A DNA stretch of 64,000 nucleotides from Clonostachys chloroleuca (lineage: Eukaryota; Ascomycota; Sordariomycetes; Hypocreales; Bionectriaceae): assembly GCA_037952775.1 (NCBI GenBank), contig JBANAY010000004.1:5518001-5582000 (forward strand), written 5' to 3'. The position numbers were made by a program, and so were the translations under genes. Below are positions 11,100 to 26,081 of this stretch, piece by piece. The notes beneath the pieces are model-generated. The model made no database searches. It was not told the origin of the DNA and worked only from the letters and a program-made list of their open reading frames with translations. Each line of letters opens with the position of its first letter. The stretch's first letter is position 1.

Positions 11100-12229
11100 A
11101 TGGCAGAATATCGACACTATGCGAACCCGGATCCGCAATGGGTAGACGTACGTTGGCAAAATTGCACTGACGAAAAATTTAGGCTAACATGATTGATAAT
11201 AGTACCCTAATAATTTGCCTCAGAATACTCTCGTTGCGCGTGGTATGACTCGGGCGCATGATCCCATCAAATCACAAGCAGGACTGGATATTACCGAGTT
11301 TGACGTGAAAGTGCGCGATGGAGCACCCATAACCATCAGATCCTATCGCCAGACGTCGCTTGCTGATGAGGCACTTCCCTTGTTTTTGTACATGCACGGG
11401 GGCGGCTTCGTGACTGGCGGACTTGAGACAGATGACTCGACCTTACGCGCAATTGCTCAAGAGCTCGGCCTTCTTGTCCTGAGCGTCGAATACCGGCTTG
11501 CACCCGAGAATAAGTTCCCAGTTGGCTTTGAAGACTGTTTTGATATTGTGCGCTGGGTAAGTTAAATTATATTTCGGGGCTGCACATGTTTCTAGGCACA
11601 TGGCTTATACAGGGGCAGGTGACGACGACAGCAAACCAAATTCGGTTGAAAACAGATTTGTCAAAGGCATTCATTCTGGGGGGAACATCAGCGGGAGCTA
11701 ATTTCACGGCGGGAATCGCCCATCTGGCGTTGGAAGAAGGCCTTTCGCCCCCATTGTCGGCCCTTATCTTCCTGGCTGGTAGCTTTTGCCACCCGGACGT
11801 ACGGCCGGCCAAGTTTCTAGACCGCATCCTTAGTGTCGACGAGATCAATGACGCTCCTGGTCTGACAAGAAAATCGATTGACTACTTTGCTGGTAAGAGT
11901 TTGCGGTATCCTGGCCCAATAGAGATATTCTATCTTGACATGCTCTAGGTAAATACGGAGCGCCACCGTCTGACAAGCGCCTCTCGCCGCTGCTCTTCGA
12001 TTCTCATGCAGGTATCGCAAAGAAGGCTTATTTTGCTGTATGCGGATGGGACCCACGCCGAGATGAGGCCCTGCTACTCAACCAACTGCTTAATGAGGTC
12101 CAGATCTCAACCAAGCTTCATGTGTACCCTGGGCTCCCTCATGGATTCTGGACCACGTGCCCGGAACTACCCGTGACGAAGCAGTGGCTCCAGGACCTGC
12201 TTGAAGGCATACGATGGTTGCTTGGGTGA
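11100..12229 (+). CDS. HSL-type alpha/beta hydrolase (fold-3 esterase)
   Basis: Four exons (11100-11147, 11203-11556, 11619-11892, 11949-12229) give about 318 residues, the usual size for this family. The oxyanion-hole motif HGGG sits in FLYMHGGGFVTGG. The family strand SVEYRLAPE follows. The nucleophile elbow is GGTSAGA, and the distal Asp and His are expected around WDPRRDE and LPHGFW. No signal peptide is visible, so it is probably cytosolic. The third exon has two in-frame acceptors six bases apart (ACAG at 11612 and GCAG at 11618), so two forms differing by Gly-Gln are possible. The substrate cannot be read from the sequence; small acyl esters are typical of the family. The next gene downstream, a siderophore transporter, is on the same strand. 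Some fungal siderophore clusters include esterases, but this one is not of the known siderophore esterase type, so any link is only a guess. Confidence 0.88.
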
Positions 12230-12837
12230 GGGCTTTTCTTCTGATTTTTTTTTTCTTTGGCTGTTCTTTTTTGCCAGAGGGAAAACACCGCATGATGACG
12301 AGGATCCATGCCCATTTTGATGGAACTAACATGGGACCGGCTCGAGTATTGGCGTGACTACCTCTTTGTAATGCCTTAGCTAAAGGGTGGGATTCGCTAC
12401 AGAGCCCTGCCTTTCCCGTCAGTCAGACGGGAATAAGCTGCCGTAGCTCATTGAGCGCCAGGGTGAATGCACACAACGAGTTTAGCATGATTGGTGGGCG
12501 GATCAGATTAGATTAGATTGCGAAAAGTTCGTGTCATGAGCTTCTCCACGCCTCCACCACCCCTGAGTGATCCTTCCGAACAGAGTGTTACTTTCCAGTC
12601 TTGGCAGAAAACTTGGAAGTAGGGCTGGGGTTCCAATGGGGTGACTAGGTGCCAAAGAAGAGGGGCAAGAAAAACCTCTTCCGATTTTCCCATTTCTCAG
12701 GCGGGCAACAGTTAAACCGAGTAACTGGGTACACCAAACTTGGCCGAACAAACTAGGATATAAAGCTCGTGTGGACGTGCCTGGATTAGAATATCTATAT
12801 CTATCACAACACTCTCTCTCCCATAGAGTCCGGGAAA
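12230..12837. other. Promoter region of the siderophore transporter
   Basis: No gene is seen. A repeated GATTA motif (12504-12520, agattagattagatt) is close to, but does not match, the SreA GATA consensus. A TATA-like box (aggatataaagc) lies at 12756-12767. Confidence 0.4.
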
Positions 12838-14908
12838 ATGGCCTCAAGAGAGCAACCCGAGTTGGTCAACGACAAGGCCGCCGCGGCGACCGAGTCTACT
12901 TCCCCAAGAGATGACTACCAGCATGACAATACTTCTGCGGTCGGCGATGTTGTCCAGTCCCAAGGTGTCACCCGGATGGAAGCCGTGTATCGGGAGGCTA
13001 AATCTAACCGGGTCTCCTTCTTTCTCGTCGGCGCATCCGTCCTCGTCTGCGCTTGGGCGTACTCGTTCGATTCTTCGACCACGTCTTACTACAGTGTCGA
13101 CGCATCATCCCATTACGAGCAGCACAGCTCAGTGCTGTCCACACTAAGCATTGCTACAAATATCATTGGGGCGGTTGCGAAGCCATTCATCGCCAAGATC
13201 TCCGACATCACCTCCCGTCCCTACACCTACGTCTTGGCTCTGTCCTTCTACACCGTGGGCTATATCATCGCTGCCGCATCACAGAGCATTTCAGCCTATG
13301 TCGTCGGCGAGGTGTTTGTAGCCGTCGGTGGCGCCGGTCTAGATCTCACGAACGACATCATCGTGGCCGATTTGACACCTCTCGAGTGGCGTGGCTTTGT
13401 TTCGTCTTTGCTGTCTTCGCCGTTCATCATCAATACCTGGTTTTCCGGCAAGATTGTTGATGCGCTCTCTAGCAGAGGACAATGGAGATGGTAAGTAATT
13501 GGAAGATTTGTGGAATTCAAAGAAGACACGAAGGCTAATAGGAAGTGCACAGGGGATACGGTATGTTTGCCATCATTATGCCTGTCGCGCTTGGACCCGC
13601 CATCGTGATCCTCATCTGGCTGGACCGAAAAGCAAAGAAGGATGGTATTGTCAACATGGCGTCCAGCAATGCCGCCCGCCGAGCAGCCAAGGAAAAGGCA
13701 GAGGAAGAAGGCCACGATGCCCCCAGTGGGACTATCGTCGCGCCAGCAGCTGAGATGTCCGGGACTTGGAAGAGCCGTGCGCTGAAGAACTTGGAGGAAA
13801 TTGATGCCTTCGGGTTGATCCTACTTGGTTTCGGCTGGTCATTGCTGCTACTTCCGTTCTCGCTCAAGACATATGCCAAAAATGGGTGGAAGAACCCGTC
13901 GCTCATTGCAATGATGGTAGTGGGCGGCGTACTTTTGATCTGCTACATCGTCTATGAGATGAAATGGGCCAAAGTCCCAAGCGCACCGCGGCGACTCATT
14001 TTCAACAGGACATTTATCATGGCGATTATCATCGACTCGATGTACATGCGTAAGTTTCCACTGCCTCATGTGAGATATTGATTGTTGTACTAAAATGGAA
14101 ATGTTCTACAGTTGCGGGAAACATCCGAGGGCTCTACTGGAGCTCCTATGTGTTGATAGCAAAGCCATGGAGTCAGCAGAATTGGGTGTACTATGGAAAC
14201 ACCTTGACCTTGGCACTGTGCATCTTTGGCATCATTGCCGGCCTTTTACAGCGTTGGACTCACCGGTATAAGACCATCCAGCTCGTTGGACTGTGTCTGA
14301 AGATCATCGGCATGGGTATTATGCTTGATGGTCGACGAGCCACCATTAACGACGCTGCCATGATTATTTCTCTGATTCTGATCGGAGCTGGTGGTGCAAT
14401 GTCTGTAGTGGGATCAAGAGTGGCCTCACAGGCATCTGTGCCACATCAGGACGTAGCTTTGGCCATTTCACTTCTTTCTCTCTGGAGCAAAGTCGGCAGT
14501 GCCATTGGAAGCGCCATCGTCGCGGTCATCTGGGCAGAACAAATGCCAAAGCAACTGCTCGAGCATCTTCCATCCACCGCCACCGCGGCCGAGCGCAAGA
14601 AGATTTTCAACAACGTCAAAGCGGTGCGGACTACGTATGCCTTCGATAGCCCCATGCGCCAGGGCACCATCGAGGCATATCGACGAACTCTGTACTATTG
14701 CCTCGCCCCTGCGTTGGCCTTGGCGTTTATCCCCCTGGTGGCTGCGTGCTTCCAGACCAACTACTACCTCGGCAAGCAGCAGAACGCTGTGACCAATGTT
14801 GGCAACGACGGTCTGCCTCTTGAAGAAGATGAGAAACGCGTAGATCCGCTCCCGCCACCTAAGAATAAGAAGGAGGCCTTTTTGAGGCTCTGGGCTGGAA
14901 AGAGGTAA
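12838..14908 (+). CDS. Siderophore-iron transporter, MFS SIT family
   Basis: Three exons (12838-13490, 13553-14049, 14112-14908) join in frame to a protein of about 650 residues. A hydrophilic N-terminus of about 60 residues precedes a long series of hydrophobic helices, consistent with the 14-TM layout of the SIT subgroup. Family hallmarks include the first helix VLVCAWAYSFDSSTTSYY, the segment AKISDITSRPYTYVLAL and the conserved block NDIIVADLTPLEWRGFVSSL. The loop after helix 6 is basic and carries the KNLEEIDAFGLILL junction typical of SITs, and the C-terminus is charged. It would import ferric siderophores such as triacetylfusarinine or ferrichrome in symport with protons at the plasma membrane. 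The exact siderophore cannot be assigned. Reductive iron uptake genes lie 10 kb upstream. No perfect SreA motif was found in its promoter. Confidence 0.93.
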
Positions 14909-17661
14909 ACTATTCAGGGCGTGGTGCGCATCTCAACACCATCTCCCTGTTAGATGTTCCTAAAATTTGTGATTTGACCTCCAAATAATAAGTTTGAAGA
15001 CCATTTCACCCAAGGCATAAACTTTATGCCCAGCTGTATGGGCTATTTGAAATGGCTTCGTTGTGATGAGGCGCACTTGGATTATTGTAACACTTCCACA
15101 CCAATTTAATTATGTTAATCTCCACTACACATAAAGCGACTGCTTGAATAAAGAGAATGGATTCACAAATAGACTCCGGTGATATCAGAATCATGTGTGA
15201 CCAGTTACAGCCCCATCAATGTGGCAATGATTTTCGTGCACCATTCTCTGAAATATTGTTCATGAAGTTCCTGCCCGCTCGTGTCAATCTATTTTGTAGT
15301 TTATTTTCGGAAAATAAAACGAGAAGCACCTTTAGATGTTTTTCCTCCTTTGAAATCCGTGGAAACTTTATGGGATCTAAAGCGTGTTGTAGCCGTATCT
15401 GATATGACCTCCTTTTAAGCAGGGAAGAGCGGTCTAGCCTATCTAGCGGTTTATATAATATATAACATTGTGAGGCTACCACATTGACTTTAAATCATCC
15501 TTGAGTGGTGAACGAGTCTGGCTTAAATGGAGAATAAACTCCAACTTTGGACCGCGGGAAGAGGCTCTCCTGCCGGTAGTGGCTTAAACCAAAATGTTGA
15601 GCCTTGAGGGTTCGAGGGATTCCTGTACGCTTCCGCGGAGAGTGAGAGAGATATGTCTATCGCAATCCATGATGCTTATTCTGTGATCGAAAGAATGAGG
15701 AAGGTACCAAAGACTTGTCCCATATGTTATGGTAGCAGTGGGTATACGAATAGCCGAGAAAGAATGCACATTGCTTCAGGCGGTATGCCTCTTCTAGACC
15801 AATTAAAGCAGGTGAAGTTGCCTCTACTGGATCTCTATTTCGGACTGGCTGGGTTTGTATGGCCGTATTGAAGCTCTCCCGCCCAAAGACAATAGCACTT
15901 CTTAAGCTACGGATCCACCGCCGTCTAGATTTCCTTTGCCGATCGCAATAGCTGGACCCTTGATGCTACAAGGGTGCCACATGATGTGAGAGCATTTCTT
16001 CTGACTAATTTTTCTGTGTTCACCTCGCTTCAACGAACCGGTCCCAGTGAAACTCTTTACTTGCTCAATAGTTCAGTTTTGACACGACACGACCCCCGGC
16101 GATGGAAGAGACTGTTTTGACCTCATTGGGACGAGGGCTTTTTAAGACTAAATCGGGCCGAGCTTTCGAGTTTCCAATGGGAAACCCTTGCGATTCGCCA
16201 TGCAATATTTCCATTTTATTATAGCTAGTCAATTGGAAAGAGAAGGAGAGGAATGACCTAGCAAGGGAAGTAGGCTCTGTAGTTCTGCTGGCGAACTCCT
16301 CTGCAACGTAGACGCGCGTTCAACCTCGAGAGGTGGAGAAAGGCTTTCAAGGGGCAGGATTGAGAGTTGCTCGGCCCTGCCTCTTCCATTTACGAATCAG
16401 TGGGAGTATTTGCTCCTATGTTGTTGCCAATAGAATTACTTTTTCCCCCTACCACCGTCGCCCCCCTGACCGGCTCCCAACTGCGCCAATTCTTAGCATG
16501 CAGGCATAAAAAGCTTGATTAATGCCCAGAAAGGGACCGTGCCAGGGTACAACACTTTCCGCTTCCCCTCTAAAGCTCGGACGCTGCACCAAAGATGCCC
16601 TGGGTAACGTAATGGCCAAGCCCAGATTCGCCAAGTCCATGCAGATCGAGGACGCGCAACGATTTAACCACGGATTGCAACAACCCCAGCCAGGATCACC
16701 GCTCTTCTAGCCAGGGTGTGTGGGTGGGGAGCTGGTCTCATCAGCATGTAACATCACAGGAGCTTACGAATCTTTTGGCCGGATGGCACCTCACAATTTG
16801 TGATTCATGCGTGCCTGTATGAAGTCCGTGACAACTCCACATGGTCCGTGACGAATGCGGTTTGGTAGTATTGAGGCAAACTGAGCCCTGCCCATTGACA
16901 ACAGGGTGGGAACTGTCAAACAGGGGATTTATGTAGTGGATATGCGCGCCGAAACAACCTTACAGTTTACTTTACACCTTAACCTACGTGAATCGAGATA
17001 ACCGAGGTATTCAGAGCTTCAGCTGATGGAAGACTGGTCACAACCATGGAGTAGCCAAGTACATTGTCTTTCTCAAACCTCCCTGACAAGTGTTTAAGCG
17101 GTACACCCCGAGTCAATGTCAGTTATGAGACTCAAGTGTCAGATTGAAACGGACAAAATCTGGTCTATGTCACTTACCTTGAGTTATCCCGAACCCACTC
17201 GCCCACTCGGCGAAGGGGCTTGCGGCCCCCTGGTCAATCCCGCTTTCTGATGTTTCGGGATCTTGATCTCCCCTGATATTGATGTCACAGATGCCCATTG
17301 AATTATGGATGTTGCCAATCATTGCGAGCTGATTGGTCTAAAGACTTGACTGTGCTGGTGAGTTGACTAGGGCCGCGTATCCGCAATCCTTTTTAGGCTT
17401 GCAAGCATTGCGGAAGAAGGAGGTCTCATGTCTGGAGCTCTGCGCTGGCTGCGACTAACGCAACGTCTGATGGTGATAATTGCTGTTCTGGGAATTGGCG
17501 CCGAATGAGACTGCACATAGTACAGGAACCGGACTCCCATTAAATGGAACTTCAAGGTATATAAGAAGGGACTGAAGTTTGACTTTTTCAAAATCTTCCA
17601 ACTCATTGGCTCCATCTCATCCTCCTACAATATAAAAGTCATTCCTCAATTATTTCATACC
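14909..17661. other. Long intergenic region, no gene seen
   Basis: About 2.75 kb with only short frames lacking protein-like features on both strands. No transposon ends or tRNA were recognised. The final 100 bp is a plausible promoter for the next gene, with a TATA-like sequence (gtatataag) at 17556-17564. Confidence 0.5.
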
Positions 17662-18891
17662 ATGATCTTCTCCCCTCTCGCCGCTCTCGCGGTGGTTGGC
17701 CTTGTGGCCGCCCATCCTGGAGCAGACCACCACCAGGAGCTTCGCGAACGCAGCGACTTTCTCTCGAAGGTTGAGCGTAGAGATTTGAGCCATTGCGCTG
17801 AGTACCGTGCTGCCCGTGGCATTGAGAAGCGTGCCATCGCACGCCGCAAGCAAACCAGATCTCTCAAGTCTAAGCGCGGCCTTGTTGAGCGTGCTCCTGA
17901 GGATATCAACAAGTCCCACCATTCTTCTGCTGACTATACCGCCAACACGCCTCTTGATGTTATCTTTGGCAGCAACACCTCATGCGTTCTCAGCCCTGAA
18001 GTGACCGAGGGCCCTTACTGTAAGTCTGAATGGAAGAGAGCCGTATCGTACCAAACAGTTCACTGACTCAATTATTCCACTTAGATGTCGCTGGTGAATA
18101 TGTTCGACAGGACATTACTGACAACGAGCCCGGTGTGCCCCTCATTGTCGACCTTGATGTCTTTGATGTAGAGACTTGTGAACCCATCCCTGATCTCTAT
18201 GTCGAGATTTGGAGTAAGTCTACACTGATGACATTTCATTCTTTAACAGGACATATGCTTACAACTTCCCATAGGCTGCAACTCTACCGGGGTGTACTCC
18301 GGCGTCCCCAGCGGCGGAGACTACACCGAAGCCCCTGAAAATCTCAAGACAACTTTCCTCCGTGGCTTCCAGAAGACTGATGAGATTGGTGCTGTTCAAT
18401 TCGATAGCGTCTACCCCGGGCACTACTCGGGACGCACACATCACATTCACGTTATGGTCCACCCTAACGCCACTGCTAGATCCAACGGCACCATCGTTGA
18501 TACCATCTCTAGCCACGTCGGCCAGGTCTATTTTGACCAGGAACTTAGCAACGCTGTTGAGGAACTTGCTCCCTACAACACCAACACCCAGTCACTCACC
18601 CTGAACGCTGATGACTTCCTCCTTGCTTCGGGGCTTGAGACTAGCGACCCGTTCCTCAACTATGTCTTGCTCGGCGAGGATGTCTCGGAAGGTGTTCTTG
18701 CTTGGATTAGCTTCGGTATCAACTCCACCTATGTCAGGACTGTGAGTGCTGCTGCTACCTATTACGAGGGTGGTGGCGTTTCCAACGGTGACGGCAGTGG
18801 TGGCGGTCCTGGTGGCCCAGGTGGCCCTGGCGGTCCATCTGGAACTCCCTCCGGCACCTTCCTCCCACCCTCCGGAACTCCTTCGACGTAA
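17662..18891 (+). CDS. Secreted intradiol dioxygenase-like protein
   Basis: Three exons (17662-18019, 18085-18213, 18275-18891). The N-terminus is a signal peptide (MIFSPLAALAVVGLVAAHPG), followed by a basic linker. The dioxygenase-like fold then shows the family landmarks: CVLSPEVTEGPYY, with one iron-ligand Tyr candidate; LDVFDVETCEPIPDLYVEIW; and SVYPGHYSGRTHHIHVMVH, with His ligand candidates. Extracellular fungal members of this family act on catechols or aromatic breakdown products. The tail is a Gly/Pro-rich low-complexity stretch (GGPGGPGGPGGP), a possible flexible or wall-associated C-terminus. The next gene on the opposite strand is an aromatic-type decarboxylase. The pair could be related to aromatic metabolism, but the genes are convergent and there is no direct evidence. 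Confidence 0.9.
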
Positions 18892-19417
18892 GGAGATTGA
18901 GAGAGTAGTGTGAGGAGATTTGTAAAGCTTCTTTGAGAATCTTGGTTAAATAAAAGTGCAATGAGTTAGATGGAGAGAAATAGGTTCTGAGTGTCGTGCT
19001 TGCGAATCTGGGTTTTGGTTGCTCTGGGATGGAAGATTTGGTTTTAGACAATCCGAGCGGGATTCCCATCCGGCTTGGAGAAAAAGGCCTCAATTGTACC
19101 ATAGAAAAGTCAATTTGTTGGGTAGTCGCGCTCTCTCTTTTGCTAGGAAGTGCCATCAATTCAACCCCAAATGCTTGTCAATGTATCATCACCTCCTGCA
19201 GCGCCACGCTCAGTATATGATTAGGGGATGTTTAATTACACGATGTGATCAAGAGTATGGCTTGAAAGACCATATGGGATGAGATTTATATGCACGATCA
19301 AACGTTTTTGTATTTCATTTGGCACCCAACGGAAATTTTCAGCTCGACGATCAGTCAATAGTTTGTAATGATGTGCACAAATAATTCTAGTCTATTTACT
19401 TATGAGCTAATATATAA
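18892..19417. other. Intergenic between convergent genes
   Basis: Holds the 3' ends of two convergent genes. Nothing else is seen beyond short frames. Confidence 0.5.
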
Positions 19418-20971
19418 TCATTGTTTGCCGTTCACGTTAATTTTAGTCCTTGCAACGAATTCATTAAAAAGTTGTTGCACGTGCTCTTCTCTCACTCGCT
19501 CAACACCAGTACACACACGAATAGCAAATTTGCCATTCACAACAGTGCTTGTCAGATAGAACTCGCCCGTGCCGTTCACTGACTCATACAGTGCCTCAGT
19601 GCGTGTATTGATCTCATCTTCATCGGCCCCTTTGACGCGCAGGGTAACAAGCCCGAAACGTGCGGGTGTGAATACTGTGAATAGATCGGGTCGGCTCTCA
19701 ATCTTAGCCTGGAGACTTTCACCAAGGGCGACCCCGTTGCGAATGTGCTTCTGCAGACCCTCGATTCCATAACTGCGCAGAACAAACCACAACTTGAGAG
19801 AGCGGAAGCGGCGACCCAGAGGGATTTGCCAGTCACGGTAATCCGTTACCAGCTCGTTATCACTGAATTGGTTTCTCAGATAGGGAGGCTTGATACTCAA
19901 TGCCTCGATTAACCAAGCTCTTCGACGAACCCAAACCGCGGAACAATCAAACGTAGTAAGCAGCCACTTATGCGGGTTGAAGTTGAACGAATGGAAACGA
20001 GCCATTGGAGGTGTTAAGCTCTGGTTTTCCTCTAGCAAGAGAGCCGAACCCGCATATGCAGCGTCGACGTGAACCCATATGTCCTGGCTAGTATCAAATG
20101 TAGGGGCCAAAGCTTCCGCAATGCCCGCAAAATCGTCAACGGCGCAGACGTCTGTAGTTCCCATTGTAGCAGTTAGGTAGAAGGGGTGAAGACCCCGGGA
20201 CCTCAGATCTGCCACAGTTTTCGCAACCGCCGCCCCAGTCAGGGAAAAGCCTTCCTCCTCGGTTACGGAAATAGCAGCAAACCGAACGCCGAGAACCTGT
20301 GCGGCTTTTTTGGTGCTCGAGTGAGAGCCGGCGCTTCCCAGAGCAACCAGTTTACTGCGATATGTCCAGAGCGTTTCCTCCTTTTCTTCTCCATCAGGCA
20401 GATCTTTGGTGACTGCAGCAAGATATTTGTCACGCGCAGCACACATGACGGTGAGAATAGCCTCACTCGCGCTACCATGGATGACCCCGCCTCCATGAGT
20501 ACTACCCCCGCTAAGATAGCACTCGGGTAGACCAAAAGCCTGGGCAAGCCAGTCCATGACGATGGTCTCAAGTTCCGTCACGGCGGGACTACAGATCCAA
20601 TTGAAATGCGCTCCGCTGAAGGTGTTGGAGTACATTTCACCTAAAGCAGCGGGAAAGCTGCTTGAGCACGGGAAGAAGGCCATGAATTTTGGGCTGGCCC
20701 AGTGCGTAATTCCGGGCAGTATTTTAGACTCAATATCAGCATGAATTGCCTCCCAGGACTCTCCCTTTGCTGGCGCCGAGGCTGGGAGGAGAGGACGGAG
20801 ATAGCCTGGCGTCACAGTAGAGAGAACCTTTTGGGAGCCGACATTGTCATAGTATTTCGTGACTAAAATGAATGTTAGCATCAGCGCTTCTAATCCAGTA
20901 TGAGGTCTTGCTCTCAACTTACTATCGTCAATGGCAGCCTTTGCCGCCTCACGAAACTCCTGAGAATTCAT
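19418..20971 (-). CDS. PLP-dependent group II amino acid decarboxylase (aromatic type)
   Basis: Two exons (20971-20923 and 20862-19418, intron GTAAGT...TTTTAG) encode about 497 residues, matching aromatic-L-amino-acid decarboxylases. Family landmarks are PGYLRPLLP near the N-terminus, ALGEMYSNTFSGAHFNWICS with the substrate pocket region, GGSTHGGGVIHGSASEA, and HVDAAYAGSA with the PLP-contacting Asp. The Schiff-base lysine sits in FNFNPHKWLLTTFDCSAVWV. The substrate is probably Tyr, DOPA, Trp or 5-hydroxy-Trp, converted to the amine and CO2. The exact one cannot be read. Such genes occur both as housekeeping genes and in alkaloid clusters. No synthase gene of a cluster is nearby, and a broken tyrosinase lies 5 kb away. 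Confidence 0.93.
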   Translation of the reverse strand: MNSQEFREAAKAAIDDSKLRARPHTGLEALMLTFILVTKYYDNVGSQKVLSTVTPGYLRPLLPASAPAKGESWEAIHADIESKILPGITHWASPKFMAFFPCSSSFPAALGEMYSNTFSGAHFNWICSPAVTELETIVMDWLAQAFGLPECYLSGGSTHGGGVIHGSASEAILTVMCAARDKYLAAVTKDLPDGEEKEETLWTYRSKLVALGSAGSHSSTKKAAQVLGVRFAAISVTEEEGFSLTGAAVAKTVADLRSRGLHPFYLTATMGTTDVCAVDDFAGIAEALAPTFDTSQDIWVHVDAAYAGSALLLEENQSLTPPMARFHSFNFNPHKWLLTTFDCSAVWVRRRAWLIEALSIKPPYLRNQFSDNELVTDYRDWQIPLGRRFRSLKLWFVLRSYGIEGLQKHIRNGVALGESLQAKIESRPDLFTVFTPARFGLVTLRVKGADEDEINTRTEALYESVNGTGEFYLTSTVVNGKFAIRVCTGVERVREEHVQQLFNEFVARTKINVNGKQ

Positions 20972-22258
20972 GACTTCTATTTAATCGCACCTTGGAGTAA
21001 TTTTGCCGAGAAGTATGTAGAAACTGCAGTGCCGCGAAAACACTGGCGAGAGTTATATATCACAAGACTCTAGTAATTGCAGATATTTAGAGCCAGCCAA
21101 GTATCACTTAGACACTTGTAATCATCAGGGTTATCCTTGTGTCAGACGTTCTTATATAGCGGTGTAAGGATAGCAGTAGACCTGGTCCATGGATGGGTGC
21201 CTGGCTGTTCAATTGAGCACAATAACACCATCCGCTTCCCCGCTCGCCCCTCTTCCTGGTGCTTATCTCTCTGGGGCCCTTCCGCATTCCGACCGTCAAT
21301 TCCGACGCCTTTCCAAACTGAGTTGTACAGGTATAATAAGCCGTAAACCTTTCATGGCAATCGTGTTTTCGGAGTTTCTCGGCGTATGACAGCCACATTC
21401 CTAATTTGTTGCTTTATCATGAGAAACAAATCAATACGCAATAATTCCTATTTCTTCCTATGAACAAATCGGAAGTTGTTTCACCTTTGCTGGGTAGTTT
21501 CGCGGGTCTATCTAACATGATAGTTAGGACTTCTTGGTTCTGAGGAACATATAAGTAGTAAGTGCCGGAATACTGAGTTGCGACAAAATCGCTAGATACG
21601 CGTTCAGCCTCTGAGGTTTCGTGATCCAACTTCACTAAATTTAGGTACAGATAGCTTATTTCCATTCACTCCTTTGGCCTGTTTCGAACTCTCAGTTGGT
21701 GAGCGGGCTGGCAATATGTCCCAGAAATCAACATCTTGGCAACCAAAGTAAAAGTTCTTGTAGTCAAGGGACCAGTAAGATGACAAAATCGGCTGACATG
21801 TGTGTAAATTTTCAATGATAAGCATACACTAGTGGCTTGAAGCCAGGGGTCGCGCTCCTCAAATGGACTCCCCTGGTCGTCGTCATGAGCTAATCCCTCG
21901 TGGAGTAAATCGATGCGAAGATTCCATTATCAGTTAGTAATTCATCTCGGCCAGTATCTACTAGTATTTCGGTAAATAGTCTACCCGTACACGTTATTCG
22001 GGACCGATTCAACGCCATCCGGGTTTTGCATAATGGCGATACCTGCTGATTCCGATGCTTAAGAATCGACTATAGAGAATGTCAATTGAAAAAGTCGAAA
22101 GGCCTACGGAGTAGGATCCATAGTTGTAACGATTCCTACATTGTATGCTTCAGATCCGACAACATTGTACAACTGTGTGGTGCACGAGGGGAAAAAGCCA
22201 GAAGGAAACATTTCTGGGCTACACGGGACTCGGCCATCTAACACATTTATGAAGCTCC

Positions 22259-22291
<33 letters not shown>

Positions 22292-22979
22292 CTCCCAAGT
22301 CATCCCCGGAGCTTGATAGAAGGTTCTCGCCCCAACCTTCTTAGCTGTAGTTACAGCTGGAGTGATCGTCAGGGTTGTGGATGATTCCTTCAGCCCTTGG
22401 GGTTCAATCTTGAAAACAGTTGAAAATTGTGCAACTATAGTATCTCAATGGCAAGTGTGTCTTCGATCTCGCTCGTAGATGGATCGCGAAACAATTACCA
22501 AAAGTTTCCCTGTCAGCGGGCAACAATCCGACATTTCTTTTACTAGATGTAGTATTTTCGCATTCCGAGACTCAATTCCGAAGTTGCTCGGAGGATGACA
22601 GTATCGAAATGCGGGCGGACAGTGCTCTTGAAAAAGGATTATTTAGTCTCGGGTCCATATGCGTCCACCTTGTTTTTCAAACAGGGCAAGGAATGTATTT
22701 AGGAGCTAACAGAAAGTTTTTTCATCAGTGATTGGCCAATTTTCGAGACGGCTTTGTGGCAGCCTGATGGGCGTTCGAGTGTAGAGAAAGATTACAGCAT
22801 GGAAGGGCCCTATGGCAACAAGAGAACACATCATGATTGTTGAAGTTGAAATTAACTTCATTTCTCCCTAAGTCTTTGATAGCTTTCATCAGTCTGCCAA
22901 TTATTTCTATGGATATTTGAAATGTAATTAATTATTACAGCATCTAACCCCCACACCACTGTAAAGTAAGACTAGAGTT
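20972..22979. other. Intergenic region with a poly-A tract, no gene seen
   Basis: Two kilobases with only short frames. An A30 tract is annotated separately. No open frame upstream of the tract resembles reverse transcriptase, and no flanking target-site duplication was found by eye. Confidence 0.5.
22260..22289 (+). repeat. A30 homopolymer
   Basis: Thirty consecutive A residues, by far the longest homopolymer in the window. It could be the tail of an old retroposed copy or simple slippage. The adjacent 200 bp show no recognisable gene. Confidence 0.9.

Positions 22980-26081
<3,102 letters not shown>

Noticed and set aside
22090..22289. SINE or LINE tail suggested by the A30 tract
   Set aside because: No Pol III boxes, reverse transcriptase sequence or target-site duplication could be seen next to the tract.
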